NCBI GenBank assembly: GCA_945910005.1
Contig: OX246746.1
Coordinates: 36,669,826 to 36,733,825 of the forward strand
DNA length: 64,000 bases
Origin: Isoperla grammatica
Lineage: Eukaryota > Arthropoda > Insecta > Plecoptera > Perlodidae
Reading direction: 5' to 3'
In this document: piece by piece, positions 47,906-60,228 of the stretch
Numbering within the stretch: position 1 is the stretch's first letter
Layout of the letters: the number at the start of each line of letters is the position of its first letter
Made by a program: the position numbers and the translations under genes
Notes under the pieces: model-generated
Told to the model about the DNA's origin: nothing
Database searches by the model: none
Seen by the model: only the letters and a program-made list of their open reading frames with translations

Positions 47906-50711
47906 TTATATATTATAGATAGTTTCAAAATTAAAATTTAAAATCTTATTCTGTTGGGTTATTCCGACACGTTTAGCACACTTACTTGACATGTTGTCAA
48001 CGTTTCGAAATGAGCTCAGACGACCGCGGGCCACGAAGGTCTTATATAATATATATTGTTATAAAATAAGATGTTAAGTCTAAGTCTAAGTCACGAAAGT
48101 CTTGAGCCGGATGCATAGACGTCCCCTAAACGGATGCATAGACGTCCCCTAAAGGCACAAAACGTTTTCAAAATATGTTTAATTGGGTTAAACTAATAAA
48201 TCTTTGCATTACCAATAAATAATAACACTCGTACACTCGTATATAGTAGAGGGGGGGAGGGGGGGGGGGAATACTAGTGAACATTCTGTGGTACACTAGA
48301 GAGTATTGCTATGTAAATATAAATAATAAATAACATCTCAGAATATTGATATTGAAGGAAGCAGACATTTTGTTGAAAGGGAATCAAATATTTCCATTTA
48401 CACTACGTTCGCAGTAAGAGAATAAATTAATGCTATTCGTCAGCGTAACATTGCCTTTTGAAGCAGGTATAAATGTTGGCATTGGGTGAATAAAAAGGTC
48501 GTTGTCAGTATGGGAATTGGCATTAAGGGATCGCTCCCCCGTACTTATTAAATGCCTACACGTCTACACGGCTTCCGGCAACCACATATAACACATTTCT
48601 AATTACAAAAAAGCCATATCTGGCATTCCCAAGAAGTAAACCCCCTCTACATGTCTAATTGGTTCGCACACGAGCAGGGAAGCCTCAGTGAAGAGTCACC
48701 GGCACTTCACACATACAATATTAGCAATAACACGCATTGGATAACTAATAATGAACCAAGCAACACATCTAAAGAAACCAAGCAGAACTTAGGAGTAGTA
48801 ACTCCAAAGATTACAATATTTGGTAACACATGATGACTGATGAGTGACTGATAGCAATAGGTAATATACCAATATGTTACAAAAATAGTCAATAGTGTTT
48901 TAACGAAATAAAATCCATTAATATTGTTTAACTATACTCGTGGTATTCTGAATAGGTCAGAAGGTGAAGTCAGTCTTAGATGTGCAAGTATAAAGTCGAG
49001 TAGGCCTATAATCTCTTGATTGGTGCGGTGCTGTGACTCAGTCGTCGCATTGTTGCTAAGTTATTAACTTGAGCTGTTATTTACTCTTGTTAAGCCATCC
49101 ATAACATTCGGAGCAAGTTAACTACAACAAGTCTTCAGGTTGAATACAGACGTGAAAACTACGATATAGTAACCCATAACCTCTAAGCCAGTAAAGATAT
49201 GAGGCGGAATTCAGATTGTGACCTCGACTAACATTTCAGGAGAGGGAATTAAACAATTAACAAAATGTCGCACATATTCTTACTACGCGTGAAAGTTTAA
49301 ATTAATGGAGATCACATTGAGAAATGATTGTTAATAGATTAAAGTGGATAAAACATGCAATATGATTATTGGAAAAACAACGAAATTGCTCTATTAAATC
49401 TGTTTTTTAGTCTGCAAACTTGAAGAAGTTGATAGCCTTTTGTTAACAGATATCGAATAGCATTTTATTGCTTGGTTTGAAATCTTTTGTATTATCATTG
49501 TTAGCACTGTGTCTAGTTTTGTAGAGGGCTATTTAAGCGAAAGGGACGAGGCTAGTTGCTAGTTGCAGAACTTGTCGGCTTATGTGATAACCTCATTTTA
49601 GGAAGCCGAGTACGAAAATTAATAAACACTAGAAAACAAATTGGATAATTATTTCAGTCAGATTGTAGATACGGGATTGCGGGCTATAGCTTTACTGAGA
49701 GCACTCAGCACATACCAAATTGTTTGGCTCTCTTTACAATATCTGCACTGTAATAAGCATACAAAAGAATTAAGAGAGTAATACTTTAGGAACTTCCAAT
49801 GGGCACTCGAGTCGAGTGTAAATGCCGGGCAAACGAACGCCCAAGAAATCTAGTTTCAATAGTTGTACGCAGACAAATATCGTCCGAAGAGTGATCTTCA
49901 ATTGCTTTACAAGAACATAATTATGAAGTTTGCAGCATTGAAATCCAAAAGGGAATGGTGACGGGGGGGATGGGGGGGATTTCCCCCCTCTGCTAATTTC
50001 ATCCTTGGCTCTGGTTGACTGAAAGGTATCCCCGCCGGGGATGGCTAGATCCCCACCTTTTGATACCCATCTCATCTCATATCATATCAAGTAAATACAC
50101 GACAGCAAAATTAATTTACATAATAGGTTAAAACTACAAAAAAATTAGTGAAAAGTTAAAATACGAGCATAAAATATCTTAATGACTAGGTCTTTTAATT
50201 TTCTCTTTGATAATAATACCTCGGATCGCTTCTGAGGCCATACCCCTTACTGCCCATGCACACAGATACTATACTTGGGCATCCCCCCCCCCTCTGCCGC
50301 ACCCTGTGTATGTCTGTATTAGAAGATATAGTCAAGACATGTAGGTATCAGCCTTCCAGATATCGATGAATATTAATACGATTCTTCATTTAATAAACAA
50401 TTACAAATTGTTTATCGAACGTTTATGGGGCCGGTTAAAATTTAATTAACAGTATTATGTATGAGTTAGCACAACATCTTGCTAACCCGGAATACGTGAT
50501 ATGTTTTATCACTACTATCCTTACGCGTTATGACCTAGTTGACACGTGCGTTATTAAACAAAAACATACTCAAATACTTAATAATACTCCTCCCACCTAT
50601 GAAAACCCCATAATACCTAGCTATAAATTTACCTGAACAGGGGCGAGTAGTCCCTAGGCAAGGTCCCAAGAAAAAGTACTATTATATTATGCGTTTGGTT
50701 TGAACGACCAG
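47906..50711. other. Spacer of about 2.8 kb, no gene recognised
   Basis: Contains a 22-bp direct duplication (ggatgcatagacgtccccta type) at 48119-48156, G-rich patches at 48250-48270 and 49960-49990, and a C run at 50282-50291. Open frames are below 102 codons with no recognisable domains. Confidence 0.45.
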
Positions 50712-50860
50712 CAGGGCGATTTTGTATGAGCGACGGTTATAGTTTATCATTGGTTTTGGTCGGTACTGAAGGCGACTGCAAGGCAGTGATTGGCTCATCG
50801 CCTTCTTGTAACGACAGAAACCGGTGATAAACTTATCGTCGTCCATTCAGAATCAGGGCG
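50712..50860. mobile_element. Palindromic MITE family 4, copy 1
   Basis: The left end cagggcgattttgtatgagc, then cgacggttatagtttatca, pairs with tgataaacttatcgtcgtcc and attcagaatc at the right. Copy 2 at 55201-55347 lies in the inverse orientation. Oddly, the right terminal heptamer reads cagggcg instead of the cgccctg expected from copy 2. Confidence 0.8.
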
Positions 50861-52530
50861 CTGGATAAAATATAGTGTGAACAGTAGACGATTGGAAGAT
50901 AAATGGTTTATTAACATCCAAGTATGATACGAGGTGTGTGTAATGTCTATGTAGTCTGTGGTCCAGCTCGGTAGGTGGTGGATGGTTATAGAAGTAGAGT
51001 GGGTACTGAGTTTAGAGTGATGGGAGTGATCGCGAGAAACCTTTTCAGGTAATAGATGGCTGAGATGGACGAACACTGAAACTCATGTGTGCGATAAGGG
51101 GATAAGATAACAGATATGTGAGTAGCACTAGGTGGAAATAAATATCATTCTAAGACTTCAGTGAAAGGGGCTGCAATTGTGTACACTGATATTTGGGTAT
51201 AACTTCTCATATTTTAGCAAATATGCTATTCGAGACGATAGAAGAAGAGAAAGAAACACGATGGAGAAATTAGTCATCATAGTTGATAAGTTACTGTGGG
51301 AATGAAGAACTCTAGTTATTATAAATAAAACGGTTCCATGCAATACCGTTACGATCAAAAGAAGGGGGCAAGTAAAGGAGAGGGTGAGGACAGGAACATG
51401 CTTCAATATTCAAGACCCTATTAAGGCTGATCATGCCACCGTTTTCACTTTTCTAAAATATGCGTAATTTACAAAAGTGTAATTTGGAAAGTGAAACATT
51501 GAACTCTAAAAAAATCAAAATTACGTTGTTCTTAAATTCTCTGCCGACGGTACCGGCAATATTGGTACTTTAATCCACCTCACGTCGAAATAAGTTTACG
51601 ATGGCGATCAACAATTTTGATTGAGGTTCAAGTACATACTTCGGTCTACGGTCAAAAGTGTATTCAATTGCATTATCTCTAACGGTATTTTAATTGTGTT
51701 TATCATTATTTTGTCCGACCGTTACAAATACATTCGCCGCGTCTTCCTTGATTTAGACACGGACAATCCAATTTGTGGAGAACACACAGAACATGAATAA
51801 TTGCTATGCAACTTTAATAATTGTTTTGTAATCATGGGAATTTTAGTTGAGGTAGTTTAAGAGAACATCTGAAATTACAAAATCCACGCCACCTACTTTC
51901 TGTAAGAAATGTGATGTCCATCGGGTTGTTCAATCTGTAGGTTAGTGAGTTTAGCAAGAAAGTCTCGAGTTACAACAAGATTCAGGCTACACTAAGAATG
52001 GATACATTTTATATTGTTTAAACTGGTTCCTGACAATGAGGTTGAACTGAAAAGTTGATGAATAGTCAAGAGTTTTTTGTTTCGTATTTCAAGAGGTTCT
52101 ATTACATGTTTACAATATATCTACCACTTTTCGTTACGTAGGCCTACATCCGTTTGGGTCTCTAATGATGAATAATGTTACCACGAGAAAATAGTGTCGT
52201 GGAAAATGAGTGATTACTAAAGTTTCAAGAGAGCCATTTAAATTGATTATAGACACTATATGGAAATAATGATTAACTAAAGGCAGGGCACCACCAAAAT
52301 ACTTAACTTGTACATTTATCCTTAAAATATATTACGGAGAGGTTGAAGAAGTAATCGAACTGGACGATGTCTTCCCCTCCAAGATATTTTATTAGTCCAT
52401 CCTAAAAATAACAGGTAGATGGGAAAACGTAAGAACAAACACCAGTCAGGCCAAGATACTCTCAAGGCTCAACATATCCATCACCATGATATTGATATGC
52501 GTTCTAGACATGAACAGTCTAATAAGGAAC
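50861..52530. other. Spacer, no gene recognised
   Basis: Open frames of 82-93 codons on the minus strand have no recognised domains. One TAGGCCTA octamer at 52139. Confidence 0.4.
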
Positions 52531-52741
52531 GTTATTGGACTATGCACTCTTCCTTGTCAAAGTAATACTGAAAATGCAATGTTTCGAATGCTGGTCAGCA
52601 CTCGTCGACCGGCTATCACCAACTTAACCAGCACTCACCAACTCACCAACTGGTGATAGCCGGTCAAAAAGTGCAGATCAGCATTCGAAATATTGTATTT
52701 TAACTATTACTTTGACAAGGAAGAGTGCATAGTCCAATAAC
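52531..52741. mobile_element. Palindromic MITE, 211 bp
   Basis: The left end gttattggactatgcactct and tccttgtcaaagtaa pair almost perfectly with ttactttgacaaggaagagt and gcatagtccaataac. Inner arms (gaccggctatcacc / ggtgatagccggtc) also pair. A direct repeat acatgaacagt lies outside it at about 52509 and 52783. Confidence 0.85.
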
Positions 52742-53843
52742 TTTTCTTATGAACAATTCATCTGTTCTACTGTGTCTTTTTAACATGAACAGTGTGTTAG
52801 TTAGAAAAGAGGAAATAATGGACTGCTATATAAGCGGCAACGGTTGATATCGTAAAACATAATTCCAATAAGAGATTACTAAACAGGCACTTGGAGGTCA
52901 ACAACAAGTCATCGTTGATTGTTCTCATAAGTGCGTTGACTATGTATAAGTTCAGATGTTTGCGAATCCATAATATCATATAGGGTACTTTTTAAAAAAA
53001 TGTGAATATCTTTAACTTGTTTAAATTTACTTTTCGGAATAATAATGATGGAATGGGTAAAAGTAAGCATTCCTAAACGTACGTGTATCATCATTTGGTG
53101 GAGCTTTAATTCTATCAAACTAATTTTTCATGTTATGGTAAAGTAACTTTAATGCGAACCATTGCAATGATAATACAATAATTTGTTATGTGGTCAGTTA
53201 TTTGTTTATAGTATTACAGGTATGTATGAATAATATAAAATATTGCCAAACATGGTTATTGGTTATAGACTTCTCATTACTGTTGCCAACTAAATGTCGT
53301 GATGGTAATTTGTATGAGAATGAGGTAAGCATCGCTTCGCTGTCAGTATTTGGTATTTCTCAGACAACATTTCATGCACCTCAAGGCAGTCCCGTTTTTC
53401 TCTGTATTCGAACACAAAGAAATTACCTCGAATAAGCGACTAGATAGAAGAAAAAAATGCAATTCGGTAAGTGACCATCTTTCGTTCTGGAAAGTTTTTG
53501 GCTGATATTGGAATACTTTTTATCGTTTAAAGTAAGAAAATGGAAAATAGCTTCCCAAGCGTTCTTGTGTGGACGAGCCAAACTTGACATTTTCTTTCAA
53601 GCAATTGTGAAAACTTCTGACCGTGTAAGTTACGAATAAATAAATACGAATCGGTAACTGTCTTTCCTTGTCAGTCTTTGAGCTAGTATTTACAATAGAA
53701 GGATCTTCATTGACAAATACCAGGAACATAAAAATGTAAGCAAAACTTTTAATGTCTACTCGGTTACAAAGTTCAAATTTTTTTCTCTCTCGCCGAAATT
53801 ATTACAACGGTTTTATTAATGAACTTTGAACTTACTACCTATA
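52742..53843. other. Spacer, nothing recognised
   Basis: Short frames only (60-81 codons), none with a recognisable domain. Confidence 0.4.
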
Positions 53844-54669
53844 CAGGAGCGTAACAACTATGTTTTAAGTCTAGGGGGGGGGGGGGGGGACACGACACAT
53901 TTGTCACAACAATTTCGTTATAGGAAAAGTATTTTGTACCGTTGTAGAACCATTGAGCATGCTATTTGCTGAAGTTGATTAGTTCGCAACTTTTTTAATA
54001 ACACATTATTTGCAACTTTTCGTGCAGGATCCCATGTTACGTACCTACCAGGTTCAATAGTCACCACGGCTCGACAGATGGTTGGTTGAAATAAAATATG
54101 TTCAATATACTATTAATTAACACAACATTGAACTAGGAAGGTATTAGTGTTCTGGTATTTGCAGCAGTAGGAGCCCAGAATTTGTTCCTACTTGTGTTTT
54201 TTTTTGGTATTTAGATACTTGTAGTAATCGTTTAAAGAACAGGGTTTGGGGCGGAGCCCCAGCAGCTAGACACATAGAAAATCATACATAATTCTTTTCT
54301 CCAAATGTCCGGAAAACGACTTAAGAATTAAGATTGATTCATTATTCATCCAGAAGGATTTTTGTGAGTTGATGTTATTATTACTTAACTGAAACCATTT
54401 TAAAGTTGAAGGGAGGCAGAGAGTTCAAAGGGCAGACCACTAGATGCCTCTGTAATCTGTATACCGTGCACGGTTAAATGGTTTTGGACCTTTGGTCGAA
54501 CAATTATGGGGAGACGCGATGGAGTGATCGCCCCCCTCCCCCCCCCCCCCCCCCCCTCTGTATCAGGGGTGCTTCAGCCCCTGAGCACCCACACACTCGG
54601 CGCTCGTGAGTCAGAGAGTAGAGTGAGAGGGGGTAAATTGCCCCCTCCCCCCCCATTATTACGCACCTG
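53844..54669. mobile_element. Non-autonomous hAT element, 826 bp
   Basis: The ends caggagcgtaacaactatg and the complement of cattattacgcacctg are inverted repeats. The flanks TACCTATA (53836-53843) and TACCTACA (54670-54677) match at seven of eight positions, as expected for a hAT 8-bp target duplication. A 16-G tract (53874-53889) and a 19-C-rich tract (54538-54556) lie inside. No transposase motif seen. Confidence 0.75.
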
Positions 54670-54677
54670 TACCTACA

Positions 54678-55200
54678 CATACCTTACTTACTGGCTTTCT
54701 ATTAAAATGTTAATACATATTTTTTGTTACTCGAAAAGAGAATGGTAATTAAACTTAAAATGGTGAAGGTTGAATATATATATTATTTATATCAGAATCT
54801 AGGAAATATAATTAATAATAAAGAGAAATAATTATTAACATAACAGAAAATTATTTCATGTATATGTGAATGGTGATTGGTCACCCCACTATGATGGCAT
54901 GTCCTGTTTCCCCCTACATATTCACGTGTACAATTTCCAGCTAGTTTAAAATGATTGCCAATCTTTTCTTAAATTTAAAATTTAAATCATTTTTGTAATC
55001 AGAACGAAGTACCTACTTTAGTAGAATAGAAATCTTAAAGCAGGCTCCATTAATAGTACACAAAATACGTTATTGTGCTTACATTGTCAAATCGTCACGT
55101 GGAGCAGTAGTAAGCTGTCTTGAGTCATTCTTGAAGCGTCTGTCTAAAAGCTAAGGCTGGGCTAAGTCTCTGACTGTGAGCTTATCAACTGACCAACCTG
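54678..55200. other. Spacer, nothing recognised
   Basis: AT-rich, no recognised features. Confidence 0.4.
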
Positions 55201-55347
55201 CAGGGCGATTCTGTATGGGCGACGATACGTTTATCACCGGTTTCAATTGTTAGAAGAAGGCGATGAGCCAATCACCGCCTTGCATTCGCCTTCAGTAACG
55301 ACTAAAACCGCTGATAAATTTATCGTCGCTCATACAGAATCGCCCTG
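55201..55347. mobile_element. Palindromic MITE family 4, copy 2
   Basis: The arms cagggcgattctgtatgggc with gacgatacgtttatcaccgg pair with gctgataaatttatcgtcgc and tcatacagaatcgccctg. Central tgagccaatcaccgcctt is shared with copy 1 as its reverse complement. 147 bp, non-coding. Confidence 0.85.
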
Positions 55348-55413
55348 CTGATGCCGGCTCAGCAATACTGTGTTACTCCTAACTTCCGGGATCCACCTCA
55401 TTACACTTCTCGA

Positions 55414-55845
55414 TTAACCTCGCTGAGTAGTACAAGAAACATTGGCTCGTTGGTTTCCAATGCAGAAGGTCCCGGGTTCAAATCTCGGTTCAGGCAGAAG
55501 TTTTTTAACTTCTATTAAGGATTCAGTTCCATTACTTCTTGTCTTAGGAATAAGTAAACGGTGACTTTGGAGCCGTCCTAGCAACGAAGCACTCAATAAA
55601 TTTAAAGTTGTTCTGAATCGGCCTTGTTGATTCTGGCATTTGTCCGCAGGTGTTCGCACTGTCCAATCACTGATTCATATGTTTAGTATTTGAAATATCG
55701 ATCTTTGATTGGTTATCGCTCACTCGTCGATGGTTTTCGGAACCTACAGGGTTGGTTTAGTCGCTTTAAATTAAAGTCTCCCGCTGAAAATCAGTTTCGT
55801 TCATGAGTGGGTAGACTATAAATGTGAATTTATTTGTTTGAACCG
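55414..55845 (+). mobile_element. SINE family 1, most complete copy
   Basis: The head is tRNA-like: gagtagtacaagaaacattg with a weak A box and cccgggttcaaatctcgg as a clear B box about 65 nt from the start. The body matches the copies at 10.9 and 21.7 kb through gagtgggtagac, and the tail is atttatttgtttg. A minus-strand 81-codon frame (ending PEPRFEPGT and beyond) reads the B box complement and is not a gene. Confidence 0.85.
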
Positions 55846-57356
55846 TACATATAGATTGATTGTGTCTGTAAAACAAACCTACTACCAAACAAAAGACAAC
55901 AACTATACTAACTGAATTATTATGAGACATTTCTTAAGTATTACTTGGGTTAAATATCTGAGAAGTACAACATTACTTCGTGCGTTTATATAATACTAGA
56001 TAATAATATCTATCAAACAGTATTTGCGAGTGGACAACTTCTATTTTGTACGTCTCTATCTCTCCCGCTACCCCTCAAATTGCGCTAGCCATTATGCCAG
56101 ACTTCAAACAATAGAATTCCAAATCCATCCAAAGTTTTGAGTTGCTAAAAAATGTTTTGTGTGTATTTAATTCGGTTCGTCCGGTGTCCCGTATTGTTCT
56201 TAGCGATCGATTGAATTCAGAATTTGCACCCAGAGCACAGAGCATACAGCCGTTTGAGTCGGTCGCCCGTTTGGCGAGGGGCGAAGGGGGATTAGCTGTG
56301 CGGTACAAGTAATGCCTGCGTTTCAGCTAATTGCTATAACAGAAGACAATATTATTGCCCGTTCAACTGAGAAGACTTCCTGTGCATATCATATTCTTCT
56401 CCACTTGCTCCATGAAATTTGAGGTTTTCCTAAACAATGTAAGCAGGGGCGTGTAGAATCGATATCCCTTGAAATACAAGACGCTTTGCCTGTTTCAAAA
56501 TTCACTTTTAATTCTTATTCCCTTGTTGGTGAAAAATAAACAAACAGAAACTTGGTTGTAATACGGGAAAACGAAGAAAAAGTTGCTTGTTAAAATATTA
56601 TGGACGCCAAGGCAAGGCTCTTCAATATAGACCTACGGATGAAATGTATACCCCCAACATTGCTTATAAGTCACTGATATTATAGTATGTTGGTTTATTT
56701 ATAATGTTGAAAAAGGGATTGCCAAACAAAAGAACTCGATCACATATGTATTATGCATTGGAACTCACTGAAACATATGGGATGATTGACATTTATGGTC
56801 TCGAACAGTTGTAAAATCTTCCTTCGAGTTTACATTTTGACGGGATGCTTCTTGACCTAAGATTGACTCTAGTTTGCTTAAAAAGGTGCTTTGCAGATAA
56901 TTTGTTGAAATGAAACAGTGCTGCATGTCACAATGCATGACAATAAGTAATAGAGCAATACTAAAAAGCATTTAGCCAGTTGGTATATTTTTAAAATCTT
57001 CGGTGGAAAGTAATGCGGATTTTTACCATTTTGACAGACTATACGAATAATGTTTCGAGTTATGTTCATTGTGTTTACACAGGGATTGTGCGCCAGTGTA
57101 TCCTCTCTCCCTTATTTACATAGCGAGCTTATAAAGGGAGGCAATGTTGGAGGGCAAAAGATCAAATTACGATATTCTGCCCTCCCAACTGGGCCAGCTT
57201 AGCCTGAGGTGATGGGTTGAGTTGTCTTGTATGAGATGTGATGGTGGCTTGTTTATAGTGACATTCCTTTTATCTCTGCCTTCCAGATAAATGTGTTGGA
57301 TCAATCCACGATATTTTTAAGTTATATCATATTCTTTACCGTATTAATTTATTTAT
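55846..57356. other. Spacer, nothing recognised
   Basis: Frames of 63-77 codons lack recognisable domains. No tandem repeats. Confidence 0.4.
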
Positions 57357-57537
57357 GTGTAGAAACTATAAATAGTTCACACTCAAGACCTCCTCATTTC
57401 AGCCCCTCCTCAGCCTCACCCAGCCACCAATCACAGAGCCGTCCACATGGCAATGTCGTTCCGTGATTGGTGGTTGGGCGAGGCTGAGGAGAGGCTGAGT
57501 TGAGGAAGGTTTGAGTCTGGACTATGCATTCGGACCG
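57357..57537. mobile_element. Foldback MITE family 3, copy 2
   Basis: Shares agttcacactcaa, agccaccaatcacagagccg, gattggtggttgggcgaggc and ttgaggaaggtttgagtctg with copy 1 at 45930-46097, in the same orientation. The right arm is nearly identical between copies and the left arm more diverged. Confidence 0.85.
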
Positions 57538-57791
57538 TGTCTTGTGTTTCACAAAAACTGCATTGTTTCTCACACACAATATACAACTTAAAATTCAAGT
57601 AAAATATAGAATGAGATCTTAGTTCTTTATATTATATTATAAAATTATAAACATAATACATAAGTATTAATTACATAATCTGTAAATATAGACTCATGAT
57701 TGTCCAATCAAGATTCATTGAGTAATAACACTTTCTTTCGGGTATCGCCTCGTCGATTGCTAATGAAATGGCCGACTGCGATCCAGCTTAA

Positions 57792-58887
57792 GCCGCGTAC
57801 ACACTTGCGCGTTTCCGCGCGCCGCGAGCCGTGCCGTGCAACGTTTCGGCCTATATTTCAAACCCAATGACCCAGAGTCGGTATTTCGACGAACCTCAAA
57901 GGGATGCGCGCGCGCACGTTGCAGCCAGTGTGGACGGGCGCGCGCATTCGGTCGCGCACCGTGCGGGATCCACTATAGTTTCATCTTTCATCCAATAAAG
58001 CATCCACTATAGCATCCACTTTCACCTTCGAGTTGTCAACCGTGGAACATGGTGTGGACCAGGGAATATTATAGTATCTTTGGTGTGGACTAAAGACTTA
58101 TTGCTGAAGTAAAGAAGTTCTGTGGAAATCGAAGCACAAGTGCCATTTTAATTGGTTGATAAAGAATGATTCGTGGGAGGACGTTTATGTTCAACTGGGA
58201 TTTCCTGTTGACCAGTGTCAACAGAAAATGAAATCTTTGTTGTCTTCTTTGCGGCAGAAGAAGGGGAATTGTGAAAAAGAACCAACTATCACTTCCTTGC
58301 CCGACCTTGCGTTTGTTTGCGTGAAAGCCGCGGACGCCTCAGATCGACCAATCAGGACAGACTTGCGTGCGCGCCGCAAAAGTTGACCAAACCTCAACTT
58401 TTGCAGTACGTTCACGCAACCGGAAGTGCGGGAAGTGCGTGCGCATGCGCACAACCACAAAACGGCAGGCAAGATGGAGAAGCAGTAGTTTTGAGGTTAT
58501 GGGTTCTAGTTCTGGATTTGTTAACTTTAAAGTGTATGTAACTACCCCACGGCGTACAGAAACATAGGAGATGTAAAATAAGTAAATAGCCATATACCAC
58601 GGCCGTCTGTTTTGAGTTCCACTAATGAAAATATTTGTGTTAGGTACGATACTAGTCTCGTCACGCCCACTGCACACAAACGCAATGTCGGGAATACATT
58701 CAGAAATGTCACGCATAAACGCAGCGTGCTGCAAAAACATGCGTTTTCTCCACGCAAGATCGGGCAAGCGCCTTTAGACATGTAGTTGGTCCAAGTACCA
58801 GATGAAGACTGCAGGCTCCACGAGCCACTTGGATCGCGGCGCGGTTCGCGGCGCGGTTGCACAGAAATGCGCAAGTGTGTACGCGGC
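57792..58887. mobile_element. TTAA-flanked inverted-repeat transposon, 1,096 bp
   Basis: Perfect 19-bp terminal repeats (gccgcgtacacacttgcgc and complement) are flanked by TTAA at 57788-57791 and 58888-58891. Similarity continues imperfectly into GC-rich sub-terminal sequence. TTAA suggests a piggyBac-like or Kolobok-like transposase, but the MADF-like fragment inside is a known companion of PIF/Harbinger elements (TAA targets), so the superfamily is unresolved. The ends are unusually CpG-rich. Confidence 0.85.
58156..58386 (+). pseudogene. MADF-like (Myb/SANT) protein fragment inside the TTAA element
   Basis: A 76-residue frame with KNDSWEDVYVQLGFPVDQCQ then QKMKSLLSSLRQKKGN. The W...LG...CQKKMKSLxSSxRxxK pattern matches the second and third helices of MADF/Myb-like DNA-binding domains as I know them. 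The first helix is not in frame, although aevkkfcgnrs-like residues occur upstream. In PIF/Harbinger elements such a protein imports and guides the transposase. The fragment is too short to be functional. Confidence 0.45.
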
Positions 58888-59533
58888 TTAAGTGTACTAG
58901 TGTACTCTGACAACACTAACAAACTTAATGATAATACGGAATTGATATCCAAATTAAAAGTTTTCATATATACGTAATTCCACTTTAGGAAAATATATTT
59001 GCTTAGTCAAAAACTTCGTATTTATAATGAGCATTAAAAAGCGATTTGTGAATGATCGTTGTGTGCTTAGCGAGATTAACTAAAAGAAAAGAATATCAAA
59101 AGTATACACGGTGGGCTTCTGTTTACAGCAACAATTTCAGTTTATTTTGCTTTAGACCTGTTCGCCAATTGTCGTACAATACAAAATACAAAAAATTCAA
59201 TTCAATTCAATTCAATTTTTATTCAATAGTTCCACATGATACATAACAGAATGGTTATTGGACGATTTGTACATTGATATTAATATCTACGGACAGAAGT
59301 TATGTCTTGAGAGTCCGTAGACAAATATCTGGTGTGCGGATTATTGAATACTGTGAGTTATATAACTTAGTGGTAACTTAAATGTAAACTATAAAACTAT
59401 TATATTATAATATTTTATATCTAGTAACGATTACGAATAGGATGAGGTTTCATGACGAGACGATGTTGGGGACGGTTTATTATTGTTTTTTTACAAACAA
59501 ATTATTGTAAGTATATATACACACCAGTATACT
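58888..59533. other. Spacer with (AATTC)n
   Basis: A short caattcaattcaattcaatt run lies at about 59195-59217. No gene recognised. Confidence 0.45.
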
Positions 59534-60002
59534 CAGTGGCGTATCTAGGGGGGAAAGATGGGGGGCTAGAGCCACCTTCCCCCGAAATCTCAACTTTAAT
59601 TATGTTCTTCAAAATATGTAGGTTTACGCAAAAATTAATGACAGCATTTGTTGCATCAAATTTGTAAATGTAACTTATAGAAGGAAATAATTACACTGCA
59701 AGGCCAACTTACTTCTATGTTCTAATAAAGCCAAATTTATACTACCAGTGCAATAGATTCAACGATTTCCTTAAAAATTTGGTTAAATTATCCCTTTCAG
59801 CAAACCACTTAAACTCCTCAAACACTTAAACCATGCGAAAAATATGTATACAAAAAAAATCACCTGCGGCGCAGTAAGGGGGGCCTCGCCCCTCCCCACA
59901 ACATCCCCGATTGTTTTAGGTGGAATACGTCTTTTATGGCGACATATATTCCTCGGCATCAGCCTCCCCCCCACCAGAAATATATTCCTGCCTATGGCAG
60001 TG
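59534..60002. mobile_element. Probable degraded hAT element
   Basis: The left end cagtggcgtatctagggggg and right end ccaccagaaatatattcctg then cctatggcagtg resemble diverged hAT termini with G and C runs beside them. The flanking octamers AGTATACT and AGTAGTAG match only partly. Downstream to about 60130 is a cryptic ggtagt-rich simple repeat. Confidence 0.45.
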
Positions 60003-60177
60003 AGTAGTAGATGGTGAGTAGAGTAGATGGTGGCACTAGAAGTAGTGGTTCTGGTAAAGGTAGTCACAGTGGTAGTGGTTGGTAGTATTAGTTGAAATAG
60101 TGGCGATAGTAGTAATATTAGAAGAAATGGTAGACCTATTTGTTCATGATATAATTATAACCATGAGTAATGATATT

Positions 60178-60228
60178 CCGGCTTTGCGTCTCATATTTTG
60201 GGAGCGATGCTAATCGAGACTAAATCAT
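60178..60228 (-). mobile_element. Possible SINE family 2 fragment
   Basis: tctcatattttgggagcgat with gctaatcgagac resembles the SINE 2 body at 22785-22825. Too short for certainty. Confidence 0.3.

Noticed and set aside
53836..54677. Element as a host gene because of proline-rich open frame at 54506-54748
   Set aside because: The proline run is the poly-C tract inside a hAT element.
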